The position numbers and the translations under genes were made by a program. Below the pieces are notes generated by a model. It was not told the DNA's origin and did not search any database. It saw only the letters and a program-made list of their open reading frames with translations. Below, in pieces: positions 1-11,600 of a stretch of DNA of 64,000 nucleotides. Where the stretch lies: assembly GCA_037903355.1 (NCBI GenBank), contig JBAJFE010000023.1:1302001-1366000 (forward strand). The letters are read 5' to 3'. Origin of the DNA: Trichuris trichiura (Eukaryota; Nematoda; Enoplea; Trichinellida; Trichuridae). Positions within the stretch are counted from its first letter, which is position 1. Each line of letters starts with the position of its first letter.

Positions 1-1299
1 CGGTTATAGTTTTTCGCTGACTCATCGACCCCTCGAAAACCTACGTAGCCGTATATTTTGAATGTTTGTTTTGCATTCCAAGCGAGCGACTAACGGCGCG
101 CGCTAGTCCCTTTCAACTGCTTTGAACAACCAACGCGGCATTTATATTCTTGCCTTGTCTAACTTTGTTTAGTTTAAATTGCGGAAGTGGGCGACGTTTG
201 ATGAATCGCAACTGCGGCTATGCGGCGCTGCTTTTTCGCTTCTGTTTACTTTGCAAACTTTCTTAGCCGACAGTTATATTCGCCCTTCTGTTTCAAAGCT
301 TTTTCCACAAAGAATCCATTTTGTGTTCAAAATAAAAAGTAACATTTGTCTTTCCGAAAAATTCTGGAAGTCAACTTTTAAGAGAACTGCCCATCTGGAA
401 AGCTGACCCCATTCCTTACGGTTACTTCATTCTAGTTAAAATTAAGAATGCTTTTTAGTCGTACCGCGCGTAAGCATTACCGCTAAGCGAGCAGTTTTAA
501 GCTGAAAACAATGTAAAAATCAGAGATGGTAATTCCCCATCAATGCTTCGTGTCAACGAAAGCAAACTATAAATTCTTTTACGTTGCATTTCGACACCGA
601 AAACCTTAAGTTCAAGATTACCAAATTGGCAAATTTCAAAATGGACACTATTAGTCTTAATGATTTTTAGGTAAGCTGTATGCTACGCTTTTGTTGTTCA
701 GTTTTAGCTAATCCACTGCTGGCATACAATAGGACGAACCGACTGTACAGTAAAGCAATGCCATCCTACCCTTAAGAAAAACGTTCGTTGCTCAGATTAG
801 TCACTTACAAAGTATTAGTCAATAAAAAGAATGCAAAATTACTATTGCTTGTTAAAATGCCATTTAGTTGGTTCAAAAGACGTCAACTTCTCCGCAAGCT
901 GTTTTTCAAGGTACACGCGTCGCGCTCCGTATGACGCATATACTGTTTTTTCACTCCTATGTAAACAGACTGGCAACTACTATTAATATTATCATTACTT
1001 TGATAACCGCGCATGAAAACAAAAAAAGTTAAAGTGATCACTACTTCCTTCGCTGTTGGAATCATGTTTTGACATTCCGTCTACACTTCACAACAAGAGA
1101 GCATGCAACGTGATAAAACTAAAATCTTTCAGTTGTATTTGTTTTCTCATCTCCCGACGCGCTATACGCTATTAATGTTTAAGATGATGACCTAATGCTA
1201 GATGGGATCCTTATTTGCGTTTCGGCAGAACTTAAACTATTTCAAATGAAGCGCCCAATACTTCTTTTCTTCACAAAAAGGGCTCCTACCATAATAAAG
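1..1299. other. No gene recognised
   Basis: AT-rich sequence with short, uninformative open frames on both strands. I see no domain, splice-consistent exon series or repeat that I can name. Confidence 0.4.
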
Positions 1300-1584
1300 C
1301 AGCTGTCCTTTGAATTTATTGGTAAAAATTGAATCTGCTGGAAATCTTTCTACTTGAATTTCAAATTAGACACCGTAACACCGTTTGAATTTTTCAGGCC
1401 AGTCAGGGCTCGCTTTGAAATTTGCATTTCCCTTTAGCTTTAAGTTAAAAGTTTTTTCGTCTTTTTTGCGTAACAATGGGTCCAGATAACTAATGCCCTG
1501 TTGAGCGTTGCCACTCAAGCCGTCTGCACTTCCGCTGATGACGAGTTGAAATAAGACTCGAAAGCTCCGGATGGTTTTTTTCAA
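1300..1584 (-). pseudogene. Decayed pogo/Tigger transposase fragment, inverted partner
   Basis: The minus-strand frame from about 1584 encodes a piece of a CENP-B-type helix-turn-helix, recognisable by the motif NFKASPDWPEKFKRCYGV, which resembles the F-x-A-S-x-G-W-L-x-x-F-K-x-R-H-G-I signature of pogo/Tigger transposases. Reading continues past a stop into residues similar to those encoded in the opposite direction at 2185-2345. It is a fossil: stops are present and only the DNA-binding part survives. The segment forms the left arm of an imperfect inverted repeat with the plus-strand fossil next to it. Confidence 0.55.
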
Positions 1585-2345
1585 AAAAAAGCCTGCTACC
1601 TTAATAAAGCTCCATATATTGAAAACTCGTTAACGCGTAAGGAAAAATTATGTATTCAAAGCTGTACCCTATTTCTAAACGAAATTACGTTGTAACACTT
1701 CCTTAACTTAAGCCACCTTCTAAGGTCTCAGTTGAGCTCTCTGAAAACTGCAATAGTTGACGTCGTCTAATACTGCAAGTTCTGCTGAAACCTTTATGTT
1801 ACTGCTACTGCCATTTCTGCAATTCTGTTATAGTCCACTGAAACTTGTTCTGCTGAAGCTGTGGAACACTTTCTGCTACTGATTATGTGAATGAACAAAT
1901 GACTTGTACCACATTCATTAAAAGAAAAGTCAGAGCTAATAACAGCTGCGAATAGAGGTGAATTGAGTCGCTCATTGGATAAAAAAATATTGGAGTTGAA
2001 ACTTCAACAATATCTGCAATTAAAAGGGACAAAGAAAGCATTATCGCATTTTCTACACATCCGAATAAAGAAGATTACGCCTGAAAGCACGTGAAAAACT
2101 GAAAATATTCTGTACATGCGGCTTGTGTAGCAACGCCCAATCGGACATTCGTTATCTGACCCACTGTTATGCAAAAAAGCGATAAACGTTCAAGTTAAAG
2201 CTGAAGAGAAATGCAAATCTAAAAGCGAGCTCTGACTGGTTTCAAAAATTCAAATTGTGATACGGTATCTAATTTGAAATTCAAGTTAAAAGATTTTCAG
2301 CAGATTCCACTTCAGCAATGAATTGAAAGGACAGCGAAAATGATA
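1301..2345. repeat. Imperfect long inverted repeat (arms about 220 bp)
   Basis: The plus sequence at about 1301-1525 is closely similar to the reverse complement of about 2115-2345. Matching blocks include those around 1370-1445 and 2210-2290, and 1465-1520 with 2120-2175. The loop is about 590 bp. Both arms carry the same transposase HTH segment, so the structure is a head-to-head pair of fossil copies. Confidence 0.65.
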
Positions 2346-2706
2346 TTTCGGCGTGGAAGAATATGGTGACATTTTCATTTATAATGCTGGTGAAATTGGA
2401 TTCAATAAAAAACCCTTTTGAAAAAAATCACTCCGTTCTCATAAGGGGAATATGCGACTGGCATAATACAAAGGGAGTAGAGACTTTGTAACTTTAATGA
2501 TTTATGGAAATTCTTCTTCCAAGCTTCTTATTCCGCTTTTTCTCATCAGAAAAGCAAAAAACTCAAAAATATCAAGAATCTATCGGCTGTATAGACCAAA
2601 GAGGAGAATAAATGGACCAATATCGAATTTTCACAAAGACATTTGTACGAGAAGTAAAAATCTATCAACACTTCACTGGCAGACATGTGAGGCCGCTGTT
2701 TATTAA
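1915..2706 (+). pseudogene. Decayed pogo/Tigger transposase, plus strand
   Basis: Broken frames in order resemble a Tigger transposase: an N-terminal psq-like helix-turn-helix (around 1975-2045, motif KKIGVETSTISAIKRDKESI), a CENP-B-like HTH (around 2190-2270, motif NANLKASSDWFQKFK), then the start of the DDE catalytic domain (around 2345-2410, IYNAGEIGFNKKPF, where the family has IYNxDETGLxWKxLP). A last open frame at 2497-2706 matches the stretch following the first catalytic Asp. The first catalytic Asp is replaced by Gly and several stops and shifts interrupt the frame, so it cannot encode an active enzyme. The rest of the DDE domain is not visible downstream. The family identification is mine, from motif memory. 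Confidence 0.6.
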
Positions 2707-2709
2707 TAG

Positions 2710-4200
2710 TTAACACTACCTCGCGCCCATCTGCAGATTAACAGAACTTATGAATTTTACAGTTGCGAAAACTTCTTCCCGCCTAACGTTAACTTCATTA
2801 TAGAGCCGATTCAAAAAGGCATAATTTTAAAAGTCTGAAACGTTTATATTGAATATCTCAGGCATTCCTGATTGCCACTAAATAACACTGTGGAATATGA
2901 AATGAGTTTTTATAAGAAACCGACTATGAATGTTGTCGTTAAATAATTGCGGCAAACTGAGGTTCTTAGAAACAATCGACGTTAAGAAGTTCGACAGAGG
3001 AATGAATGAAAGTTCTGGCAATATCGATGTATTTGTGAAGAAAATTAAACCTAAGCTAAAAGCATTAGGGCAGCAATTAAAATTGACTTAGAGAAGACCC
3101 TTAAAAAGACATAAACGTTACTACTACACACCGGTCGCTGCTTGGTAGTACGCTTAGCTGAAGCATTTCTCCATTGAGGGTTAGCATGGTAAATCGAGCA
3201 CTGTAAAAATTCATTTATTGCAAAAGGGAAACAAATAATTGGTGAGGAAACCTTAAGACATCAGCTGTCGGCACGTTTTCATCTTTTTCTAAGAGTACCC
3301 GTAGTGGAGAACTTGATTTGAGCGTCTTTCAAAATAATAGCAGCTGCAAAATTCAAATTAAAGAACATGCAGTTTTCCAAATTTTTTTAAACCGCGCAGC
3401 TATTTCTTCGTTTACGACTTCCCCTTCGAAAACAAGGTGACGCAGGCTGCAAACATTTTTGTGAGCATGTTGACTCCAAGCCGAGTTTTCCCGGAAAAAC
3501 TGTTAGAGCTGACCTCAGTTATTCACATCCTGAAAGCAATTTATGTCAACACAAAAACCGGTAAAACCTTATCGAAACTTAAGGCCTATATTTAGGCTTA
3601 GGCACAGGCAATGGCCGGAAGGGGATGGTCAGCAAATTTACAGTAAGACAAGAAAGTGCAAAACCTACAAGACAACAGATCAAATAAAAATGATATAGGC
3701 CAACGATCCGTCCGGAAGTTTACTCATACATGTTGTGACTGCAGTAAATCAGTTCAGGACGGGTTCATTATTGTAAACATGTAGACAGCACTTAAGTTTT
3801 CGACTGCTAAGTGCCAATTCCGCAATCCGCGAGAAAAAGGTAATTTAGTTAGTAGTAACCCTTTCTTGCGGACTCATCTCTCGTAAACCGCTGAACTCTG
3901 TACCGAAAATGGAGAAACGGTATGCATACGGGAACATGCATCTGAATTGACAGCGAGACATAAGCGTGCTTGTACAAACGAACTAAATCGGCACATACTA
4001 AGATGGCATTAATTTTTTTTTACAAAGCCTGACAGAGAATGGTTAAAGCGTACAAACTGAACGACTGTTCCTGTGATGCTTAGGGGAACATAGGTGTCAT
4101 TTTGGTCTAAAAAATTCTCTAAAGACACGTATACACATATATAGATAAATAGTAACACAGCTATTCTCAAGAAGGAACCGTTTCACCCCTGCTATTAAAC
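2710..4200. other. No gene recognised
   Basis: AT-rich intergenic sequence. It includes one short telomere-like stretch near 3590 (two TTAGGC-like units). Further transposase debris downstream of 2706 is possible, but I cannot support it. Confidence 0.35.
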
Positions 4201-4745
4201 AAATGGAACCTGCGAATGTTTTATTGTTTACAGTAACCAAAACTGATGTCACTTTAAAATGAACCAACCTTTGCTTAACTCATATTGTCTCCATTGTCAG
4301 TTGACAGTTGCCTGCTTTTGCAGGCAGGTCGAACCTGGCAAATAATGCAATATTAGCGCAGGTCCGAAACAAGTATGGTCGTGTGTACAAGTGCTGTTAG
4401 CGGCGCATACTTGGTCAGATCTGCCGTCCTCAAAGCCAATAAAACAGAATACTGATAACGTACGTTTAAAGACAATCGTAGAAGCAAAATTTGGTAATGT
4501 CTATTTTCAGAACACACCAACGTCACACCAATGGACAAAGAAAAAAAAGTACGCAACAAGCGCAGCAAGAAATACGAAGCGATACATTAAAAAGAAAATC
4601 AATTTATTACCTTCTTAAAACTCGTATCCCACCTTACTGACGCAACATTTCAATCTGCTCCTCCGATTATCTGGTCGGCGTCCAATCAATGTAATCATTG
4701 TGAAATAAATAAAATTGAAAACTTAACTATGCTCATGAATTGTGT
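4201..4745 (+). repeat. 2.28-kb-spaced repeat family, copy 1
   Basis: About 545 bp are nearly identical, with no length differences, to copy 2 at 8767-9311 (constant offset of 4566). The orientation is the same. It contains a 6-bp stem hairpin at 4310-4325 (GCCTGC, TTTT, GCAGGC), a block conserved in all three copies just before it, an open frame at 4391-4618 ending in LLPS, and a tandem AATAAA-like signal near 4703-4715. The longer frame that is open in copy 2 has a stop here (TAA near 4341). Nature unknown: a non-autonomous element, an amplified non-coding RNA gene or a duplicated small gene are all possible. Confidence 0.75.
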
Positions 4746-6455
4746 AGATCCAATGCAATCGCAAAGCGCGCTATTGCTTGGCAGAAAGCTAACATTGTTC
4801 AAACCGTTCGCTGCTTAGCGCTGTAACGTGGTATAATGATGCGCAAGTAGAAAAGACATTTTATGCGGTTTGTACTCAGCCCAATAAGTGCCCATCTTCC
4901 ATATATGGCGGGGCGTCTCACAAGCATTCAGCGGTTCCAACTGTGACGCGTAGATTATCAGGATCAGGTCCGACTGCTCTGCAGCATTACCTTCAATTCA
5001 AGCTTTCACAGCGTCATTGTAGCCTTTTCACAATGGGAGAGCTTCATTATAGTACTTCAAAAACCCGCGCTTTATAAGATATATTTTTTCTTGGACTTTC
5101 CGTGAGTCTTAGCTGTTCTTTCAAGCAAAACAACTTTAAGCGTAGCCACTGCGTCGTAAGGGATATACCCCCAAAACGACTACCCTTATGAGTCCTTACG
5201 GATGAAAATACCGTAAAAATTACGTCTGCTTCAACTGTAACATGAATAAACGGAATTATCGTTTTTAACCTAATTTATATAGAAACAAAGTGTACATTGT
5301 TCAACAGATCAGAAGGACGGTAAAGTACGCGTCGGATTGGTTTCTGTCATTGAGGGCGGACTAAAGGTATACCTGGAAGCAAAATAATTATTAAAAACGG
5401 GTCTCACCGTAAACAAAATATACTATGAAGCTTTACGAGTTCATGACGAAACGCAGTGCGTTAAAAGCGCACATATAATACCTAATGAGAATAAAAATTT
5501 TACTTAATTGTACTCTGTATGCTGCACAAATACTGTGTTAAAGTATTTGGTCTTGAATCTTCAGTTTCCCGCTTTACCGTAAACTTTTAATGATGCTCAT
5601 GATTGACGACCGCTTGGAGCTACTCAGCAAGCGTCCATCCGCTAAATATCAGCCTCCTAGGACGCAGCCTGAACCTACAGCTTATATCTAAGCTCACGGT
5701 TAAATAAATGCAGAACGTGGTCACCAGAAGGTCTTTTCGCACGGCCGTAGATAACCGCGGAAGCCTGCGCAGCATTGTCGCTTTGGGTTTTCGCTTGAGT
5801 GATACTGTATGGCAACGCCGGCGCGTTATAAGCAGAAAAAATGCTGAAAGTGCTCCCAAGAATTCTCTGGTCGTCTGTGCCCGAGATAAAGGCGAAGACC
5901 CAAAGGGCAGCAGATCAGCCAGATTTGCTTATTATGGCGCGCTTTTAGAATCTCTCAAGTCGGTTTCAATCGTTATTTTTCTTACAGGACAGATCTTTTC
6001 GATTTAAGAGCCTAGTGGGTACTGTAGGTTGAAGTAAAATCAAGTTCTGCTAGTTCAAGCAATCGTATAAAGCCGTAAGAAAAGTCCCTGCTAATTTTAC
6101 GATTACGCTTAGGCTGCTTACAGGTTACCGAGCTTTAAAAGTACTGATATTTTGTTCCAGGGAACGTAATGGAAACAACTCCAAAAGTCTGAAGTTAATA
6201 GTTTTACTCTAGAGCGCTACGTGCCGCAGAAACTTGTATTTTTATGTTTACATGCGTACGAGTATGACCCACTTTGCCGATGCGGAAAACCATTTTTGTC
6301 AAACCGTTTTTGTGGCAAAAAATGGCTACGACGAATTGTCGCATGAGAAAAATATTTGAGCAATCGCAGATCGAAAAGCACTATTTATTACGCATGCAGA
6401 TACTGAATGCTATTCAGCTTTAAAATTACGAAAATGGCCGAAATAACTCGACATA
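4746..6455. other. No gene recognised; spacer between repeat copies
   Basis: Two overlapping open frames of 80-99 codons on opposite strands (5620-5859 and 5708-6007) lie in a locally GC-richer patch. Neither shows a domain or a credible splice context. Weak similarity near 4890-4930 to about 9440-9465 hints that the spacers may share ancestry. Confidence 0.35.
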
Positions 6456-7030
6456 CGTAGCTGTTGAATAAATGCATCCTGCATACGCAATTAGTAGTTT
6501 AAAGTGAAATCTCACAATTACTTTATGGCACTTTAAAATGGCTGACCATTGTTTTCTTCATAAAGTCTCCATTGTCAGTTGGCAATTGCCTGCTTCGGCA
6601 GGCAGGTTGAAGATCTGAATTTTACAATCGGTATGCGTTCCTGAGCACGTGTGATACCGAATGCCCAGTTGCTGTTAGCAGTCCATTCTTGCTCACTTTC
6701 ACGGTGTTGTTCAATGCCTGCTTCACGGAATAATAACGTACGTTTGAAAGTCCAGCGTTGACAACGAATATAAACAATGCCTTGTTTTAGAATGTTCGTT
6801 AATGCATCAAAGTACGAGAAAACAAGCGCACCACAAACTCGGCGAAACGCGTGAGCTGAAAGACGAAGAAAAAATTTATTTTATCCCCAGCTTACGGCTC
6901 GTAATCTATTAACGTTGTCTGCGCAATATTACAATTTGCTCCAGCAATGGCTGTCTGATTTGCATATATACAATATGACGGTCAAATAAATAATATGAAA
7001 AGTTTCTCACGCGTTTGAATTGTGCAAATA
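6456..7030 (+). repeat. 2.28-kb-spaced repeat family, diverged middle copy
   Basis: A diverged copy of the family at 4201 and 8767, in the same orientation. The best-preserved parts are the CACTTTAAAATG block (near 6530), the block just before the hairpin (near 6568-6590), the hairpin itself at 6588-6603 (GCCTGC, TTCG, GCAGGC, a UUCG tetraloop closed by C-G), and the 3' AATAAATAA region near 6983. The open frame of the other copies is not kept, while the hairpin is. The left edge may extend upstream of 6479, because ACGTAG-like sequence matches that before copy 2. Confidence 0.6.
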
Positions 7031-8766
7031 CAAGAAAGTGACTTCATCTTCAGATTAACTGGGATATCAATGTAAAACTGTTTTAAGTTTATTGCCGCTT
7101 TTCAAAATGATCAATATTAACAGTTAGTTGTCTGTCTTTTCCGTAAATGAAAACACTTTCACGTTTCTCTATTAATTCTGCAAATGGAAATAAAAGTTTA
7201 CAAGCCAGTGACGCAATTATGCGTCCGGAGACGAGACCTGAAATGGCGCGGCCGACTAAACACTACCTGCTATTACCTAACTGTACATGAAATGGGTCAG
7301 TCTTGAGAGATTTTGAACATAAATATACATGTGTATGCGACAAAGCGGCGGCTAAGTATCGCCAAAGTACTTCTCAAAACCTCTGATTTTCTACTGCAAG
7401 CCACGGTGGATCCTATGATCAATTGATGCGCAGGTTCAAACCTCAGTGCTTAAAAAGCCTGTCCTATACCGTTCCGATGCAACACGCAACCTGTCAGTAA
7501 TACTACGCTATATTATTCCTCCGCTCTAGTGGAAAAGCATCAGCAAAAACTCAGCTTTATTTTTTGAACAGACTTTTAGTTTTGAAAATATGGTTTCTTC
7601 GTACGGGACCGTATATTTTCATAATGGAAAGGTTTTATTACGGAATAGTAACTATTTATTACGGAAACCCGCGCGTAAACTCCGGAGCTTTCCGGTCGAC
7701 CGGGACCCGTCTTCAGCGGTTGTGAATTATGGGTATCATAATAATAACCTTTGCATTATGAGACTTTTAGTTATTAAAAGCACTCAGCTTTCCGCGTCGT
7801 ACTAGCCGAAAATGCGCATAGATTATTTTTCATCATACATTCAGAAACCATTCTATTCTATTTGGTCGTAGTTTGAGAAGAAATTTTGCCAGTAGACGAC
7901 AATCAATCCGTTTTATGCATTACAAGTACCTCCGGTGAATTTTTCACTTCTTTCGTAATGCGACTGTGCACTGACGTATGAACAAAGCAAAAGATTGGAA
8001 AAAGAAGCGGCCGTCTCACTGCTATACGAGCAAGAGTCAATTTTTTGCTACGCAAAAGCTTGGATAAAAAAGATAGAAAAGAAAAAAAACATTTAAAGGA
8101 GTTAACATTCCTTCTTTAAATCTCACTGAACTCAGACATTCAACTACCGCTCGAACTTCATTAGCAAATGTAAAAACAAAGTGTAAGAGTTAGGGAACAG
8201 AATAAAAATGTACGAGCTGAAAGAAGACGCACTGCGATGCGCCGGTTCTAAAGCGATTTCCAACGGAACCATAAAGGGAACAAAACGCATAAAAAACAGG
8301 ACGTAAGAAAAAAAAATTGGGAAAATTATTTCTTCCATTTTTTTTTTGTTTCCTCAAAAGCGCTGCCATGCTGTTGGCTACTCGTTTCGGCTGGTATCTA
8401 TCCATTTTAAATCTTATTCCGTAAACCCCTCAAGTCTGCCAAATATTACGTCATTGCATAGCCCGACGAAAGACTTAATAATGAGTTTACAATATCCTGA
8501 AAATGCCGAGACATAATGCATAATACGTAGGCAAAAATATTTTATTTCTGCCAGCAAGAATTACAAACAGTAACCTAAGTAAAAAAGGCCGGTTTTGACG
8601 ATAAAGATTATTTTAGTTTATGATAATGTTGTTGCTCTAAAAGACATTTTGCATTCAAGTTTACATATTGATTCAGCTCGTCTATACGCTGGGTTTGGAC
8701 GACTGTTCTACGGTTATGACCGGGTGGAAAACGCTGAACTCATTCAGGAGACGTAGTTATTGAGAG
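7031..8766. other. No gene recognised; spacer between repeat copies
   Basis: AT-rich sequence with short open frames (for example 7590-7805, 8144-8405) lacking recognisable domains or splice structure. A GGTTCAAACC word near 7433 resembles a tRNA B-box, but no cloverleaf forms around it. Confidence 0.35.
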
Positions 8767-9311
8767 AAATGGAACCTGCGAATGCTTTATAGTTTACAGT
8801 AACCAAAACTGTTGTCACTTTAAAATGAACCAACCTTTGCTTAACTCATATTGTCTCCATTGTCAGTTGACAGTTGCCTGTTTCTCCAGGCAGGTCGAAC
8901 CTGGTAAACAATGTAATATTAGCGCAGGTCCGAAACAAGTATGGTCGTGTGTACAAGTGCTGTTAGCGGCGCATACTTGGTCAGATCTGCCGTCCTCGAA
9001 GCCTATAACACAGAATACTGATAACGTACGTTTAAAGACAATCGTAGAAGCAAATTTTGGTAATGTCTATTTTCAGAACACACCAACGTCACACCAATGG
9101 ACAAAGAAAAAAAAGTACGCAACAAGCGCAGCAAGAAACACGAAGCGATACATTAAAAATAAAATATATTTATTACCTTCTTAAAACTCGTATCCCACCT
9201 TACTGACGCAACATTTTTAACTGCTCCTCCGATTATCTGGTCGGCGTCCAATCAATGTAATTATTGTGAAATAAATAAAATTGAAAATTTAACTATGCTC
9301 ATGCATTGTGC
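8767..9311 (+). repeat. 2.28-kb-spaced repeat family, copy 2, with 119-codon open frame
   Basis: Nearly identical to 4201-4745 over its whole length. The hairpin is kept as GCCTG...CAGGC at 8876-8891, with a changed loop. A 119-codon frame (8825-9184, starting MNQPLLNSYC and ending IYLLPS) is open here but interrupted in copy 1. It has no recognisable domain and a Lys-rich C-terminal part. AATAAATAAA follows the frame near 9270. Whether the frame is translated is unknown. The flanks diverge sharply from copy 1 on both sides. Confidence 0.75.
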
Positions 9312-9879
9312 GAATGCAGAACCAGTCATGTAAGCTCACTGTAAGCTTAGTGCGTGTTCATGCTTGGCAGATAGATGAGGTATTGAAGATTGCTAACCTA
9401 ACTATCACATATGGAAGGCTATTATGAATTACTAATTTATGGGCGACGCGCAAGCATTGTTCCAAAAATAATTAACATTTTCCAAGTTCCTTCTGTCAAC
9501 TAAAAATACATCTCATACTTCATAATGATCAAAGCATACGCAGGGTCAACTTGACACTGCGTATGCTTTTTAGGCGAAAAACCATCTGTCGTTGTTCGGA
9601 CATGTGAACATCGCAACTCCTAAGACCAATAGCTGCATGCAAGCACTAGAACGTAGCTTTGAAATCGAAAAAACGAGATTACTATTTTTCTCTGTAAGAC
9701 GATTTACGTTAGCCTAATCACATCCATTTTAGTGATGAGCAATTGTACCTGCGTTCAGCACGCTTTAAAACGGAACTTCCAATGAGCAGCCACTGTTAGG
9801 TGCATTAGCTTGACGAGCGGTGGTTGCTTACTAGTTGCGGGATTGTACTTAAAGACTGTCTTTCACTTTACGCGGAACG
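9312..9879. other. Short intergenic region
   Basis: Contains a local inverted repeat near 9536-9570, where ATCAAAGCATACGCAG is mirrored by CTGCGTATGC a few bases later. No gene is seen. It may hold the promoter of the plus-strand gene at 9880. Confidence 0.4.
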
Positions 9880-10257
9880 ATGAGCGATTATTCCTCGCAC
9901 AAATTTGGACTGCGAAGATGCTTGTCCGATTCGCAGCTACCGCGAGAGGGAGTGTTCGAACCGCACCGGGAATTCGGCTCAACAACGTCGCTTGTTTGCT
10001 ACCTAGACAACTATGGTAGCAGCACGGAGCAAACGGCCAATGCGTCACGAGCCGACGAAGTAAGTGATTTCAGTTTCGACAAATATTTTTAACAGAAACA
10101 CTATGATTTATTCAATTTTATTTAGCAATGGATTTCGAAAAATGTGGAACAACTATTCGACGACTGGAGCTTCGATTCCACGTCCGATACAAGTTCCCAA
10201 ACGGTGAAATTAGACTTAAAGTGTATTGTTAAAGGAGCAGCCAGCCAGTGCGCCTGA
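9880..10257 (+). CDS. Small two-exon gene, unknown function (REFGSTTSL motif)
   Basis: Exon 1 is 9880-10059 (60 codons, starting MSDYSSHKFGLRRCLSDSQL) and ends at a strong GTAAGT donor. Exon 2 is 10126-10257, after a TTTATTTAG acceptor, and reads in phase for 43 codons (start EQ... is formed at the junction: QWISKNVEQLFDDWSFDSTS) to TGA. The intron is 66 nt. An in-frame stop precedes the ATG, and an AATAAA lies near 10381, about 125 bp after the stop. The predicted protein is about 103 residues, Ser-rich and acidic at the end. The HREFGSTTSL motif recalls REYGSTSS-like segments of SIPA1L/SPAR RapGAPs, but no GAP or PDZ domain is present, so I do not name it. The opposite strand carries a 99-codon frame over exon 2 that I consider less likely. 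Confidence 0.5.
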
Positions 10258-10380
10258 TCTCCTTTTTCACGCGACAAATGAAGAAAGCGAGAAACCGTCG
10301 GAGAAAGTTCGATTGCAGAAACATCCAAGATCAAAATCTTGTTAAATCGAACATCCACCAAGTTGTGCTCACTCAAAATG

Positions 10381-10386
10381 AATAAA
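10381..10386 (+). promoter_or_regulatory. Candidate polyadenylation signal AATAAA
   Basis: AATAAA lies about 125 bp after the stop of the small plus-strand gene that begins at 9880 and fits as its 3' end. Confidence 0.4.
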
Positions 10387-10439
10387 GCCAACTGGCACGG
10401 CAACCAGTCCGCTTTATTCATTCATTCCAACACTTTTGC

Positions 10440-11100
10440 AATGTAACCGCGCTGCACCTAGACGGGAAATAAAATTTTTTAAATACAAAGTGGTGATTTC
10501 TATATGTAGCGCGCGCCGTTGCGTAAGCTTTCAGATGCGCAAGCAAGTTATTGAAACTAAATCATAGGCTACAAAGTACACGAATTACCCATCTGTACTC
10601 CAGATGTCTCCGCTGCTCTTATGGTATTAACAATATTAATACATTGTTCTTATGTTAACGGTAAGGCCTGAGGTTGGTAACAGCGTAATGGACTTAAAAG
10701 CAATACCTGTTCGCTGAACTCTGCAAAAGTACTTCGCTGTTCGCGGCTTGCTCGGAAGATCACACGGCATACTGCTCTCTTTCCATTGAGGGTGAGATTA
10801 AAAGTGTCTCGATGGCACAGCTCCATATTCTATTCAATGTCTTATTATTTCAGCGGCTATTTCCTCTAAATAAACCTCTGAAATGAAAAAATGATTACCG
10901 TAAATCTGCACGAGAAAAGTTTCAGAATTCCTTAAACAATGAGCCAACTCAACAATATATATGCCGGGGGCTATGTACGAAACATTCAAAGCTTTACACA
11001 TTTCTTAGATATTCCATAAAATGCGTAAACACAAACTGGTAAGGTGTTAAGTCGAGTCTTTTAGCCGACGCCCCTGAAGCTCTACAGTAGCGATCCCGAT
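10440..11100. other. No gene recognised
   Basis: Intergenic sequence with no domain-bearing frame and no clear repeat until the repeat cluster that starts near 11107. Confidence 0.35.
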
Positions 11101-11106
11101 AGGACA

Positions 11107-11460
11107 AAGTGGGTTGTTTTCCTCATTTTTTCCGACTGTACGTTTCTTATATCTTGACTTAAGCTTAAGCTTAGGCTAAGGCGGAACAGGATAGCCGACA
11201 AGAATGGAAAAAAATTGGATGCTTTGGCTGTGGAACCCTGCCGACTATCGCGTTGAGCCCTACATGAACCATAAGGCAAACTATAGGGACATTATAACAA
11301 CAACAAAACGACAAAACATCCCACTTAGCCACAAACGTATTGCCACTGTAGCTTTCAGGGAGCATAAGTGACAACACCTGAAAAGTCTCCACTGCCAAGA
11401 TGCGATTTGCATTTTGCCTAAAAGCGCCACGCTTTCTTATAAAATGCTGGAATTTCATAC
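11107..11460. repeat. Interspersed repeat with telomere-like palindrome, copy A
   Basis: It shares blocks with 12547-12900: GGGTTGTTTTC..., a run of AAGCTTAGGC units, GCGGAACAG, CTGCCGACTATCGCGTT and AAAAGTCTCCA. Its last about 108 bp also match 18640-18750 (GGGAGCATAAGT..., GCCAAGATGCGATTT, CGCCACGCTTT). The TTAGGC-like core and its complement make an imperfect palindrome. Probably a non-autonomous element; boundaries are approximate. Confidence 0.55.
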
Positions 11461-11475
11461 ATATATACGTATATA

Positions 11476-11535
11476 TCTTAAGAGGCAACAAGAAATTCTG
11501 ACATTTTATAGAATGGAATAGAATTTTTGTATATA
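11476..11535 (+). repeat. 60-bp repeat TTAAGAGGCAA...GGAATAGAATTTT, copy 1
   Basis: Closely matches 11887-11946 in direct orientation and 12344-12400 in inverted orientation. Shared words are TTAAGAGGCA, GAAATTCTG, CATTTTATAG and ATGGAATAGAATTTT. It borders TA-rich microsatellite sequence in each place. Confidence 0.6.
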
Positions 11536-11600
11536 TCCATCCATCCATATGTAAATATGCATATATTGTGCCACTTTGCTTCTATTTTTTTGTTACTATA

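Noticed and set aside
7425..7450. tRNA-like B-box word GGTTCAAACC
   Set aside because: The T stem does not pair and no anticodon or acceptor stem forms around it.
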